From Chiridota heheva (taxonomy: Eukaryota; Echinodermata; Holothuroidea; Apodida; Chiridotidae): a stretch of DNA of 64,000 nucleotides. Below are positions 45,755-57,926 of the stretch, piece by piece. The notes beneath the pieces are model-generated. The model was given only the letters and a program-made list of their open reading frames with translations. It was not told where the DNA came from and searched no databases. The position numbers and the translations under genes were made by a program. The stretch is taken from the NCBI GenBank assembly GCA_020152595.1, contig JAIGNY010004106.1, positions 112,001-176,000 of the forward strand. The letters are read 5' to 3'. Numbering within the stretch: position 1 is the first letter of the stretch; each line of letters begins with the position of its first letter.

Positions 45755-46690
45755 TGTGACCCGTGGCACAATCAATTAGAGATGCACTGTTCCAAAAATT
45801 ATTTTACTTTGTCAAATAAGCCCAAAGCAGTGATTCTGGTATCATTTGACAGAGGTTGAAATAGACAAAATGCACAATATTTAATGAAAAAATGTCAAAA
45901 ACTGACTTGCCCCACTTCCAAACCTTGCTTTTGTCTAAAAAACCCATGAGAAGCTTACACAGACATCAATGCATCCAATTCCGGTTGAATTTTGACTGCC
46001 CTATGATCAATATTTTGGGGGGCAAAAGTTGTGAAAAATATCATGATTTTCAGCCTTCTTGAGACCAAAATCTGGCAAAAATCATAGTTTCTGATCGCGA
46101 TATAACTCCACTACACTAAACATATTGTTAGAAACACCATTTCACTTTTTTTTTAAAGAAAACACAAAGAGCAAAACTACCCCCTTTTCCTCCATAGCAC
46201 AATCTAAGTACTAAAAGAAATCCACGCACTAAGACATACCCAGTCTAGTGCAGGGATTAGTGTTCGAACACCGAGCCAGATGAACAGAATTGTTTTTCGG
46301 CGGGTACTTACAGCAGTGATTATCATTTTCTTATTTTCATTGCTTTTGCATGTTTTGCTTTGAGAAAAAGAATTAAGACTGGTATCATTGGAAAGGAATT
46401 TTCACAAACATTCTAAATATGTAAAAAAAAATCCTTCATTTTCATTATTTACAAGAAATAATTCAAGCTCAAACAATTGAGCAGGTTTGACCTAATTTTG
46501 CCTAAAATTTGCAAAATTGAATATTTATGTCGATATATTCTTTATTTTGACTTTTTATTAAAATTTTTTAATATCTTAGGGTTCATATAAACCAAATTTG
46601 TAGTGATAGAAAACAAAAAGATAGTTGTGAAAATTAATTATGAAAAAAAGTTCTAAAAAATTGCAGTCTGTTTTGGACCCTTGGCACTCA
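45755..46690 (-). mobile_element. ~1-kb TTAA-family element, degraded copy c
   Basis: In inverse orientation it matches 59,731-60,789 along most of its length (for example TGACTGCCCTATGATCAAT and GAAATGGTGTTTCTAACA-like words). Both terminal CCCTT ends are lost or mutated. Confidence 0.6.
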
Positions 46691-47653
46691 TAGGAGTTCA
46701 AACTATTAGATATTATTAGTTCTGAAAGGATTTTAAAAGGTAGATATAGATATACATACAGTACATACAAGTAAATATACCACATTTTAGTGTTGTTCAG
46801 AAGTCTTATTATTTAATCTTAATCATACATTTAAATAAAATACTTTCTTCATATTTTACTAATCCTTTTTGATTACTCGAAGCAAACTTTAGTGTACATG
46901 TCAAAAATACTATATTTTCTAGCAATGTGTTAAAGAAGTTGAAAACTTTGAAACCAAGTTTTGCACAGTGCAAACACATAGAAAGCCTGATTTCTAAAAG
47001 ACTTGTGAAAACATTTCAAATTTTGAAAGCTATTCTAAACAACAAATATATCAATTTATGAGATAAATAGTCTGAATCTACAGTAGTGCAAACATACAAT
47101 ACTCTGAAACAAAAACAAACAAAAAACAAAAAAATTCTTTGCTATCTTCTAAGTAATTAAGGCAAACACATGATTATAAGTTCTCTTGTATGCACAAAAA
47201 CTTTCTTGAGAATGGTTTGTACGTACATATAAAAAATAATCTATAACTAATATTGACACAAGGGTCTTTATAAGATTTTAATACCCCTCACCAGGTTTTG
47301 TCTAATTAAAAGCAGAAATCTGTTATCTTAGGCCACAAAAAAGCCAGTCTATGATGAAAAGCACAAATTAATCTCCACCAGCTTGAAATACTTAGTTTTG
47401 GTACAAGTCATGGATTTCATCGTAAGACTGTTTAAAGAGACAAGAGACCTGCAGGTGAGGGTGCAATTTTAGTCAATTTCACACATTAAGATGCTGCTAT
47501 ATTCTAAGATTTGAATAACGATGATTCCAAAACAAAGAATTTTTTCAGAAATAGTTGCCTATACTGAAACATTTGCCACAGCAAGCAGCACAGACTCACA
47601 AAAATTGCACAATCACATTTTTCAAGTTTATAATCCCTTTAATTAAAAACAAA
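46691..47653. other. AT-rich DNA, nothing recognised
   Basis: No gene, array or element found. Confidence 0.45.
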
Positions 47654-49505
47654 ACTAGAACAGCAAATACCCCCATGATTCGCATGCCCATGCAAATTGA
47701 CACCCATATCATATGACCCGAGCAATTATGAAAATGGCATCTCACACTAAGTCCCACATGGCATCCCATGTACCACAAGGCATCCATACCACATGGCATC
47801 CCACCCCATGTCCCAAATGGCATCCCACCCCATGTCCCACATGGCATCCCCCACCCCATGACATCCCATCCCACATGGCATCCCCAATCCCATGTCACCC
47901 ACATGACATCCCATGTCCCACGTGGCATTCCATCATGTCCCACAGGGCATCCCATCCTATGACCCACATGGCATTCCACTCTATGTCCCACATCCCATGT
48001 TCCAAATGACACCCCACCTCATGTCCCACATGACATCCCATGCCTTGTCCAACATGGCATTCCACCATATCTCCCACATGGCATTCCACCATAGTGTCTC
48101 ACATGGCATTCCACCATATGTCCCACATGGCATTCCCCCATATGTCCCACATGGCATCCCATGCTATAACCCACATGGATCCCATCCTACATGTATGTCC
48201 CACATTAATCCAACCATATGTACCACATGACATCCCTCCCTATGTCCCACATGGCATCCCTCCCTGTGTCCCGCATCAAATGCTTCCCACCTGATGTCCC
48301 ACCTGATGTTCCACATGGCATCCCACCATATCTTCCACATGGTATCCCTCCCAATGTCCCAATGACATCCTACTTTATGTCCCACATGGCATCACATCCC
48401 ATGTCCCCATGGCCTCCTACCCTATGTCCCACATAGCCTCCTACCCTATGTCACACATGGCACCCTACTTTATGTCACACATGGCATCTTACCTTATGTC
48501 ACACATGGCATCCCAACCTATGACACACTGTGTTACTCGTGGCATCCCACCATGTCCCACATGGCATTCTACCCTGTTCCACGTGGCATTCCACCCCATG
48601 TCCCACATGGCATCCTACCCCATGTCCCACATGGCATCCTACCCCATGTCCCACATGACATCCCATAGGCTCCATAAGAAGTCTCATCCTAGCTATCACA
48701 GTCCCTGATTGAGCATATTTTTGTATAAAAGTGTCAGTTCATATAAAAACTTATATGCAAATGAGTTGTTGAATAAGAAAAAAAAAGGTTGAGTCAAATA
48801 ATCATGCCTGATATAGCCCTTGGTGTATACAACATGATAAATATTATATCAAATGCCCCTCATGGCCCCCATCCATGTCCGACATGGCATCCCTCCCTAT
48901 GTCCATATGTGATCACATCCTGTCACACACCCTGACTAAGCATACTAAATAAAATAAAAAAAGTCTGGTCAGGTCATATACTGTAGCAACTTTATGCAAA
49001 TGAGCACAATAATAAAGGTGAAGTTTAATAATCATGCCTGATATAACTCTTGGTGCCCAAATATTTTAAAGAATTTAAGGATTTTAAATCTCAAGTGCTA
49101 CAAGAGAAAAACTTGAGGATCTTTGAAGAATATTGGAAAATTATATCATTTTACAGTTTATCTTCTAAGAAAATATCAAATGTTTTATAGGTTTTTTAAG
49201 GAAACTAGTCTTCAATCATGTCTTAAGTATCTCTGAAAAACTTTAACATTTTATAAGGAAATTCTAACCTTCCATAAGGATATCTGAAGAAACTTTAACT
49301 TTTTCTGAAGAACTCTGAAAAAACTTTAACATTTTCTAAGGAATTCTCAAAAAACTTTAACATTTTTTAAGGAATTCTCAAAAAACTTTAACATTTCTGA
49401 GGAAATCTCAGGACAAATCTGTGGACGGCCGGACGGCCGGACAAATGGACGGACGTAATCGCCACTACATAGGTTCGCATAATGCTTTGCATGCGAACCA
49501 AAAAT
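47654..49505 (+). mobile_element. Helitron/HINE-like non-autonomous element, copy 2
   Basis: It begins ACTAGAACAGCAAATACC, then has TTCGCATGCCCATGCAAATT, the 24-bp satellite, a middle segment, ~30-bp AAAAACTTTAACATTT repeats, GGACGG repeats and the hairpin GGTTCGCA...TGCGAACC at the right end. It is uninterrupted at the TTAA where copy 1 holds a 2.3-kb insertion. It lies just downstream of the nesprin stop codon, so it should form the start of that gene's 3' untranslated region. Confidence 0.55.
47755..48665. repeat. 24-bp satellite array, second copy
   Basis: The same unit and order of variant units as 8149-9700, but with about half the number of repeats. Confidence 0.95.
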
Positions 49506-49513
49506 CATCCATT

Positions 49514-49894
49514 CTACACAGGAGGTGGACCTCTCATATAGTGCACAAAAGGGCCTAACCTGTGGCTATCAACTAAAAGGTTGTCAATAAGAGAAAAATG
49601 ACACTCTCCATTACTCAGCTCCATTACGCAAGGAAGCACAATGATCAAAATGACAAAAAGGAACAACAAAACCTGGACAGGAAGGGCTGCCCAAATGACC
49701 CTACTCATAAATGATGGCTCAGCAACTTCCTCCTTTAATGGTTCTGGCACTTGGGTTTCTGCTATGTCTGCTTCATCTGCCCCTGTTCTTGCTGGGTGTG
49801 GAGGATGCTCCTCTGTTTGAAGATGATTACAACTTTCCTTGATGCTATTCTTAAGACAAGGAACAAACTGTTCTTCCTGTGACAATATATCACC
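49514..49894 (-). CDS. Nesprin/SYNE-like last exon with KASH domain
   Basis: Enters in phase 0 after acceptor TTGCTGTTTCAG and encodes 126 residues to TAG. Residues 1-60 are hydrophilic. Residues about 70-90 form one transmembrane segment (LPVQVLLFLFVILIIVLPCV). A lumenal tail of about 35 residues follows, with Cys98 and the C-terminal GPPPV. A tail anchor plus a short lumenal peptide ending in PPPx is the KASH domain, which binds SUN proteins between the nuclear membranes. From the Cys to the end there are 28 residues, longer than I know for human nesprin-1/2, and the last residue is Val rather than the usual Thr. Confidence 0.85.
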   Translation of the reverse strand, partial: GDILSQEEQFVPCLKNSIKESCNHLQTEEHPPHPARTGADEADIAETQVPEPLKEEVAEPSFMSRVIWAALPVQVLLFLFVILIIVLPCVMELSNGECHFSLIDNLLVDSHRLGPFVHYMRGPPPV

Positions 49895-50273
49895 CTGAAA
49901 CAGCAAATATGCAGAAAATATTTAACAAGTTTTTCAACAAAATGCTGAATCCAATGCATTGAAAGAAAGAATTTTAAATAAGGGAAATACAATTCTAACC
50001 AGAAAACCAAAATGTGGTTCCGATGCATTCTTTCATTGTTGGTTGATTTTCAGGTTTTATACTAACTGGCATTGCATATCATAAAATATGCTAAAAAAAA
50101 GGCCTACCTACATGACCTAAATACCAAATCAATAGGTCATATATACGGACCATAACCCACGTACAATGTACCACATATGACATGTGTGGGATGTGTTTTA
50201 CATACAAAAAAAAAAATTGTAGCAGTTTCACATTAGAGATACGCATATTAGTGATATAACCTGTTGACAACAT
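49895..50273. other. Nesprin intron, non-coding
   Basis: Intron sequence upstream of the KASH exon. Words at 50,090-50,170 resemble decayed units of the ~300-bp repeat at 51.7-52.4 kb. Confidence 0.4.
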
Positions 50274-51593
50274 ATTTGTTTGTTTGACGATGGCTTAATG
50301 GCACCACGACAGCGAGGGTCAAATTGTGCTTGAAAGGTTAGATTATTCCAGATGTAGGAAAAAAAGAAAATAGGAGGAGTCTGAGAGAAGTACGGGGGAT
50401 AAGAGCCAGGAAGCTGGGATGGAAGAAAGTGAAGGGGTAAAAAAAAGGGGTAGAAATAGGTAGAGGGGGTGCGAAAGGAGGACTAAATATGGTTGTAGAG
50501 GGAGGCATGATGAAGGAAGGAAATAATTTTATCGAGGAGGGGAGGAGGGTTTTCTGGAAGAGCTCGACTATGGAGTTGAGGGGTGAGGGAAGATCTGGGG
50601 AGGTTGTACAGGGGGAAGGCAAGGTGGATGTGGTGGTGGAGAAGATGGACGAGTAGTCGGGAAGCCTGCTACTGAGGGTGATGTCTTGGATGACGGCAAC
50701 AGCAGCTGTCTTGTTGCCTTCCTTGGAGACATCAGTATAGATGGGAGGTGTAGTTTGAGATTTAATTTGGTTGTGGAGGTTAATGAAAAGGTTGGGGTGG
50801 GTTTAGGGTTTGTGATGAGTGGAGAGGCCCAGGTGGATGGAATGGAGGGAGTGGCCCATGGAGGAAAAGTGGGCCAGGAGAAGGTGCCAAGCGTGGCAGG
50901 GTTGATGGTGAGGTCAGGTTTGATGCATAAGCTGAAGGGAGGGCATAAGGTTTTAGTCCTATTAAAGAGGTTGAAGAAATTGGGATACCTCATGAGGTTG
51001 TAGACAGGGTTTTGGGTGTTGGTGAGGGGTCTAAAAGTGCAGGAAAGGCTAAGCTTTCTACCCCTTAGCAGAGAGGGGTGTTTGTTGTCTTCAATGTGAA
51101 GGTTGGTGATGGAGGAGGTCTTGTAGGCACCTAGGCAAAGCCTGGGGGCTTCAATTTGGATGGTGTTCATGTGGTTAAGGTAAGAGTTGTGAGCAGCACA
51201 GTAGACAATATTGCCATAGTCTTGCTTGGCACGAATGGTGAGTTTGAAAATTTTGAGGAGAGCTTGGGGGTCCGCACCCCAAATGGTGTTGGAGAGGAGG
51301 CGGAGAAGATTGAGGGAGCTGTTACATTTCTGTTTCAGGTTGGTGATGTGTTGCTTGTAGGAGAGCTTTGAGTCTAGGGTTAGTCCCAGGACCTTAGTGT
51401 CGTCAACTTTAGGGATGCAATTGCAGTTGAGCACAAGGTTCTGATTAGGGTGGAAGTTGTTGAAATGACAGAAGTGCATGCAGACTGTCTTGTCTTTAGA
51501 GAATTTACAACTGTTATTGTTGCACCAATCTTGCAGCCAGTTGAGGCTAAGTTGGAGCCTATTTTCGATGAGAGAAAAGCTAGGGGAGGATAA
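50274..51593 (-). mobile_element. LINE copy 2, 5'-truncated and internally deleted
   Basis: The 3' end has the same TTTG tail and TGGCTTAATGGCACCACGAC sequence as the full copy. At about 50,625 it jumps over some 480 bp, removing most of RNase H. It then continues through RT (KDKTVCMHFC) and breaks off after GCTAGGGGAGGA. It lies in a nesprin intron in the sense direction. Confidence 0.85.
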
Positions 51594-51739
51594 GCATGTA
51601 CACAATAACTGAAAAATAACATGCAAGTATAATGCAAACAGACATACGGTATGGTTTCTATAAATTTATAACTTTTTTAAGATTGTTTTATTTTATATTA
51701 AGACCCTCTCCCCCCCTTCCTTCCCCCCCCCCACTTAGC

Positions 51740-52445
51740 AATATGTATGACTTCACCACCAAAACAATAGGGCACATAAACAGACAATGGGCTATATGTG
51801 CACAACATTATGACCTCTACCCAATGTATTGTCCTTGAGTTACTGTGTTAACAAGCTCTTTTCAGCAAAACCGTACTTACCCCTGCCCACCATGTATATA
51901 TTAATGATATTCAACAATTTTATACCATGAATATGTATACACTCGCTAACAACATCATACGAAGTATGAATAAAAACAGTTGTTAAAATATAAACATTTA
52001 AAGATTTTTACATTAAGCACTGCCTACACATTGATATGCATGACATCACCACCAAAAACAATAGGGCATATCTACAGACCATGGGATGTGTACCAAATAT
52101 GACATGAATACAGTTTATCTTTTTTGAGATACAGTACCATGTTGTCAAGCCCTTTTCAGCAAAATCATATAAAGCCCCACCTACTTCACATACTGATAAA
52201 TTTCAACAATTTTATACCATGAACACGTAGACACTAACATCTTAAATATACCGAATATGAAACAAAACAGACATGTGATTGTTAAAATAAGAGCATTTCA
52301 AGATTTTAACATAAAGCCCTGCCTACTCATTAATATGCATGACATCACCACCAAAAACAATAAGGCACACCTACAGATCATGGGCTATCTGTGTACCATA
52401 TATGACATGAATCCAGTGTATTGGTTCCTTATGCTATTAGCATCG
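51740..52445. repeat. ~300-bp tandem repeat, ~2.4 units
   Basis: The phrase ATGACATCACCACCAAAAAC recurs near 51,747, 52,040 and 52,337. ATTCAACAATTTTATACCATG and CCCTTTTCAGCAAAA also recur at the same interval. Non-coding, within the nesprin intron. Confidence 0.75.
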
Positions 52446-52799
52446 GAACCAAAAAGCTCTGTCTAATATACCGACAATTTTGACGAAACATATGTCACCC
52501 TTGTTTAAATAAATCTGTATGCATACTTTCATTTAAGAAATTTAAGCATTTTATGCAACTTAATCTTGAGATACCAAACATAATAGAATTCTCTATTGCA
52601 GGGTTATAACAAATGGGTGGTATTTCGTGAAGAATTCAACCAATAAACATTGAAATACCCGTTCACAAATGGACTGAGTTGTTGGGTGCACTGGCTCCAG
52701 GTTCCACACATGTACACACAAAACCTCTAACATAAATAATGTAAATGCTTTAAACTTTGGCCCTATTACAAACTGATTGATGGTTTTGCCCACATATTA

Positions 52800-53410
52800 C
52801 CACCAACCATTATTCCTTTACCTCCCACTCACATTTTAATCTCACTCTGAATCATCTAATTGTTCTTCCATCCTCATTCACTCATATAAATCCCAGCAAA
52901 CATATCTAATCAAACCATTCCTCCTCCTTTCCAGCCTACCCACTCTCTGCTCATCATCTTCCAGACACTTACCACACATTACCTACCTTCCATCTTCTAT
53001 TGATATATTACTCCCACCCACAACAATCTTGAATGCAACCTACAATCCCCAATACATCTACCACCCCAACAGACTCATCATCCCCCAATGCACCAACTAT
53101 CCTCTACCCTAAAAAATACTATTCTAGCCTTCTGCAATCCCTTGCTGTTCCCATCCACCTTTATTTTCTTCACAACCTAACTACCCTTTACTCAGTTCTG
53201 GTATTGTACCCACTAACACCCACCTCTTACACACATACCCAACCCCGACCTACTTACCCATGCTACGTCCATCTACTCACCACTCACTCAGCTACCCACC
53301 ATAATCTGCTCTCACCAACTACCTTTACTAATCAATAAAACCACAACTCACCTGCCCTCTTGTCATTGTACCCCAGCTCTGTATTACCTCCCTTTCTGAC
53401 AACTAAGTTA
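52800..53410. other. G-depleted, C/A/T-rich tract
   Basis: Long runs with almost no G on the plus strand. The nesprin transcript would be G-rich and C-poor here. No coding frame is convincing. Confidence 0.6.
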
Positions 53411-53878
53411 ACTAAATTAACATACATACACAATCCCCTTAAAAACATGCTTAATGACACTTTCATTAAAAACTGCATTAGTCTATATATCTATCAAATC
53501 TGTAACTGAAAACTGAGTGAATATCCATTTGGTAGTCATCAAAAATACTTCTTTCAAATCTATTTAAACCAGCAATTATTGTTTACATACAATGGCTGTA
53601 TATTTCAAGTTCAGGGGCATCATTATACATGATTTTTCTGGCATACCAACCTCAGATATCTTAATTACTTATTCATGTCTGGAATGTATTTCTCTTAGTT
53701 CTTTTAAGGCAAGTTTCCATTCTATCAATTTCCTTTCAAACGAGACACAATAATAGTTGGAATCCCTTTTCAAGAGCAGAAATTGTTTTGAAGTCACGAG
53801 ACAATGATGCACCAACCCAATTAGGGGAGATACCAAACAAGGACAGACACATGTCAGAGATTAAGAATTATTGCTTGA

Positions 53879-54861
53879 CCCTTCGATCCCAGCGTGTTCA
53901 AAACGTGACTGCAATTTTTCTGAACTTTTTTTTTTTTTTAAATAATTTTCACAACTTTCCTTTCATTTTTTCCACTACAAAGCTTAGTTTATATAAATGC
54001 TAAGACAATAAACTTTTCAATCAAAAATTCAAAATAAAGAAAATATTGTCATTAATATACAAATGTTTGGAGCTATTATTTCCTTGTCAATAATGAAAAC
54101 AGAGGATTTTTTTTTTACATATTTAGGTTTGTGAAATTTCCTTTCCATTGATACCAGTCTAAATTTTCTTTTCTCTAAGCAAAACATGCAAAAACAATGA
54201 AAGTAAACAATTAGTAATCACCACTGTAATTACTAGTGAAAAACAAAGCCACGCATCTGGTTCAGTTCTTTGGTTCACGTAAAGTTCTGCACGCATATTG
54301 CTACACTACACTGCCTGTGAGTAACTAATAGGTTTCATTGTATTATGTGGACAAATAGGAGGTAGTTGCTCTTTTTTTAGTTCAATTGAAAATGTGGGGA
54401 ATTACAATCCAAAGATATTTTTTGCATAGGGCAATTGCACTGCGATCAGAAACTACAATTTTCATCAAAAATTTGTCTCAAAAAGGATAGAAATCATGAA
54501 ATTTTTCCAAAAAAGATATTGATGATGGGGCAGTCAAAATTCAACCAAAATTAGATGCATTGATGTCTTTGACAGTTTCTCAAGGATATTCAAGCAAAAG
54601 CAAGGGCTGGAATGGAATATGGCAAGTTAGTTTTTGAAGAGGAAAAAAAATAAAAAATGAAATTGGGACTCTTTACCCATTTTCAAGTGAGTTTTATTAA
54701 AAAATTCTCAATCTAACCCTAATTTATTAAAAGAACTATTCAAGCTCTGTCAAATAATACCAGGATACTGCTGTGAGCCTATTTGACGTAGCAAAATAAT
54801 TTTTTGAAAAAAATGCAAGTCCAACCGGTCCTGCAATGATGACCAGTTGGGGATCGAAGGG
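53879..54861 (+). mobile_element. ~1-kb TTAA-family element, copy b
   Basis: Ends CCCTTCGATCCC and GGGATCGAAGGG are inverted repeats. The right flank is TTAA and the left TTGA, a one-base change. It is non-coding and homologous along its length to 59,731-60,789. It lies in a nesprin intron. Confidence 0.75.
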
Positions 54862-55018
54862 TTAACTGATTACCATCCAAAACACACAGATAATATTTCA
54901 CATTCAAAGGGTTTTTTATTCCTCACAAGAAAATCTTTGTTGTAATCTTGAAAAATAATTTAAAATCGATTTACTTGGCCTAAATATTCATGTTCATTTC
55001 ACAATCTTCTTGACTCAC

Positions 55019-57643
55019 CTGTTCATCATCTGTGCCAAAACTTTTATGTGAAGACGAGAATGGCGGTTCACCTACTCTTGTCTTACCATCTTTGTCCAAC
55101 CATAACACAATAACATCTTTCCAATTCCCAAGATCTGACTCGGGAATGGGAGATGCAGTCAAATTTCTACTATTCTTCAGTTCCTCTACAAGAGAGTCTG
55201 TGGCTTCCATCAGTTTATCTGTGCTATTACTGGCTTGGGAATCCAGCTCCCATCTCTTATGTAACTCCTCTTCTGTCAAGAGTAAATCACTCAGTTTACT
55301 TTCCATTTCTTTGGTCTCTGAATCTGATGGTTCTTGTAAAGTACTGTCCAGCGACACCGATGGTGAGTTCCCTGTGAGTGACCACAGATAACATTTCTTG
55401 AGTTGAACAGTGTCTAAGTAATCTGTAAGATCACCTTCCGCACATGACTGTGAAAGTTGTGACACATAACTCATATATCCCTCTTTTGCTGCTTGTAACT
55501 CTGAAGAGCCATTTACGAACGTACAACGGGCATCAAACGAGGAAAGCTGTTTCTCTGTGTCTCCACCACACTCTTGAATACCATTAATTTCCATTGCGAA
55601 ACCCTTATCTAAAGGCATTTTGCTTTCAGAGCTTTCCAAACCATCTCTATCTTCAAACAATTCAAATAATGCTAAAGCGTTTTCTGCCTCACTTCCTGAA
55701 GTTAGCAGCTCTACATCATTACACTCGCAATAAAATGAGCTTTCTGTATGAACATGGCAAAACGCTTCACTACAACACTCTGTGTGTTGCTGGGCAGGAA
55801 ATGTTCTACTTCCAGGTACTTCCAGTTTCGGGTTAAAGTAATTTGAGCTCAAGCTGAGGGCATCATATAAATTTATATCAGGAAGTGAGCTTACACTCTC
55901 AGACCTACTCAAATCAATTACTTCCTGAGTTAATGCTGATAATGTTTCAAAGAGTGTGTCTGTTTCCTCCACTGAGGATACTAAAGATTTGGTACTTCTG
56001 CCATTTTTGAGGTAGTGTTTTTGCATTTCTGGTTCATTTTCCTCATCAGATGATTCACAGCTCAAGAATTCTGAATCCATAAATGGTCCCCAAGGCAACA
56101 TTGAGTTGGTTCTTTCATGAATACAATAATGATCTATTTCGCCATTGAGAGGGCTTGTATCAGGCATCTTAAAATCTAAGGCATGAATTCCATCACCCGA
56201 GACACTATTGGCATTCACATCGGTACCATAAGAGGATGACAATGAGTCCTGAGAAATGAATGAAGTCAGTTCCGTCATAAAATCTAAGGACTGGTACAAG
56301 TGTGAAAGACTGCGATCGGTAATACTCAGAAGCATGTCCTCCTCGTCTGAGGATGAATCTTTGTTGGTTTGACAGCTTCTTTGAAAGGAGGTCAGTTGAA
56401 GATTGGACCTCAAACTGTCTAACCCCCGTTTAGTCTCCTTGTATGTTAAATCTTCTGCCATGAGAGAAGGAAAGTATCTGTCAGAATCAGTCAATATTGG
56501 TTGTGACTTTCTCAAATCAGTGCTGCTTGGGGTTCTCTCTAATGATGAGAAGATGTTATCTCTCATTGGCCAAGAGCCACACAGAATTGATGTCACTGCA
56601 GGTGTCAAAGAAGATGATTTTTCAGCCCGTGGTGAGGAAAGTTGGCCATCCACAGAGACAATGATGTCATCAGATGTATCTTCCTCGTGGACTGCATCTT
56701 CTTGAGGGAATGAAAAACAAAAACTATGAAATATAGCTTCAGCTGCCTCCGCACAAGTAGGGGGGCTCATGCCATCTTCAAACACATCATCACCATCAAC
56801 CTCTTCATCCAAATTATCCACCCCATCTGAGCAAACTGAATCACAATCCCATAATCCCTCCTCCCATATTTCTCCTTCATCAAATTCACCCAAATCTTCC
56901 TCAGACTCGAGTCTCTCCAAAACTATCTCTGCTGCTTCTGACAAAGCATCAGAACTCCTTCTTTCTCTTTGGTTTTCTAGGAATAAAGTGTCCTTTTCTG
57001 ACCCAGGAAATGAAAGTTTATGAAGACAGGAATCTTCATCCCAAACCACCTGATTTAAAAATAACTCCTCTTCCTTAGCAGGATTAATTTCAAACTTGAA
57101 GCGGCCTTCTTCTTTGGGGGATAAAGTCCAGAATTCTACATCGTTTTTTGATTTCTCAGTTGGTGTTTCATCCACATCTCTGGCTACCACTCTTGTGGGG
57201 GTGTCATTTGCATCACTCTCCACACCACAATCGTCTCCGACATCTTCTGACAAACGAAGAATTCTACGTTCCATATGAAGGTAAGCATCAAACATCTCAT
57301 CAGAGAACTCCACAATATCTGGAGTCCTTTGGGCTAGTTCAACAGATGTGTCATTATCTTTGAGAGGTAGCACATCATCAAACTCAAATTCCCCAATAGA
57401 AATGTCTGACATGTCACTGATGGAGTATGCATCATTTTCAGAAAATGCCTCACGAGCAATAATGAAATCTTCATAGTCAAGGGCACGCTGTGTATCATTG
57501 AGACGAAAGGCAAATCCGTCGACCGCATCATCATCCTTTGAGGAAGTGGGTTGATACTGGTATGGAAATGGAGATCTCAACAAGTCAGGACTCGAGCAGC
57601 TCAGGGAAGAGAGCGGACGGCTTTCTTGTGAGACAGGTAGATG
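55019..57643 (-). CDS. Nesprin-like giant acidic exon (875 codons)
   Basis: A single 2,625-bp exon from acceptor CTCTATTTTCAG to consensus donor CAG|GTGAGT, phase 0 at both ends. It begins HLPVSQESRPL and ends TDDEQ. It is very rich in Asp, Glu and Ser and poor in basic residues. No spectrin repeat or coiled coil is evident, so it is probably disordered. Trp-acidic patches occur (GEIWEEGLWDCD, FWTLSPKEE, RWELDSQ) that resemble W-acidic kinesin light chain-binding motifs; that is only a suggestion. It sits between the last spectrin repeat and the KASH exon, so it should face the cytoplasm. Confidence 0.85.
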
Positions 57644-57926
57644 CTGAAAATAGAGCAAGACAAAAACAAAATGTATACCTTTTAAAAATTAATATTTTGT
57701 TTACATCACACAAACAGTATATTAAATTTTCATCCCGAGTATCTGTTGAAATCAATAATAAGTCTTTATGTTCAGAATGTCATGTATAGCATTATTGTAC
57801 TTTTAAGAGCATAAAGCTGACTAAACTATTCACAAAATAAAATTAGAAGAATTAATTGAAACCCAGTTGAAGGATCTAATTCACTTTTTGAGCAAAGTTA
57901 TTGATATCAGGTGATGTACTTATTAT

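Noticed and set aside
57644-57658. Start codon for the 892-codon frame at 57,658
   Set aside because: The first codons lie in the intron. A clear acceptor CAG at 57,644-57,646 starts the exon with CAT, in phase with the spectrin-repeat exon.
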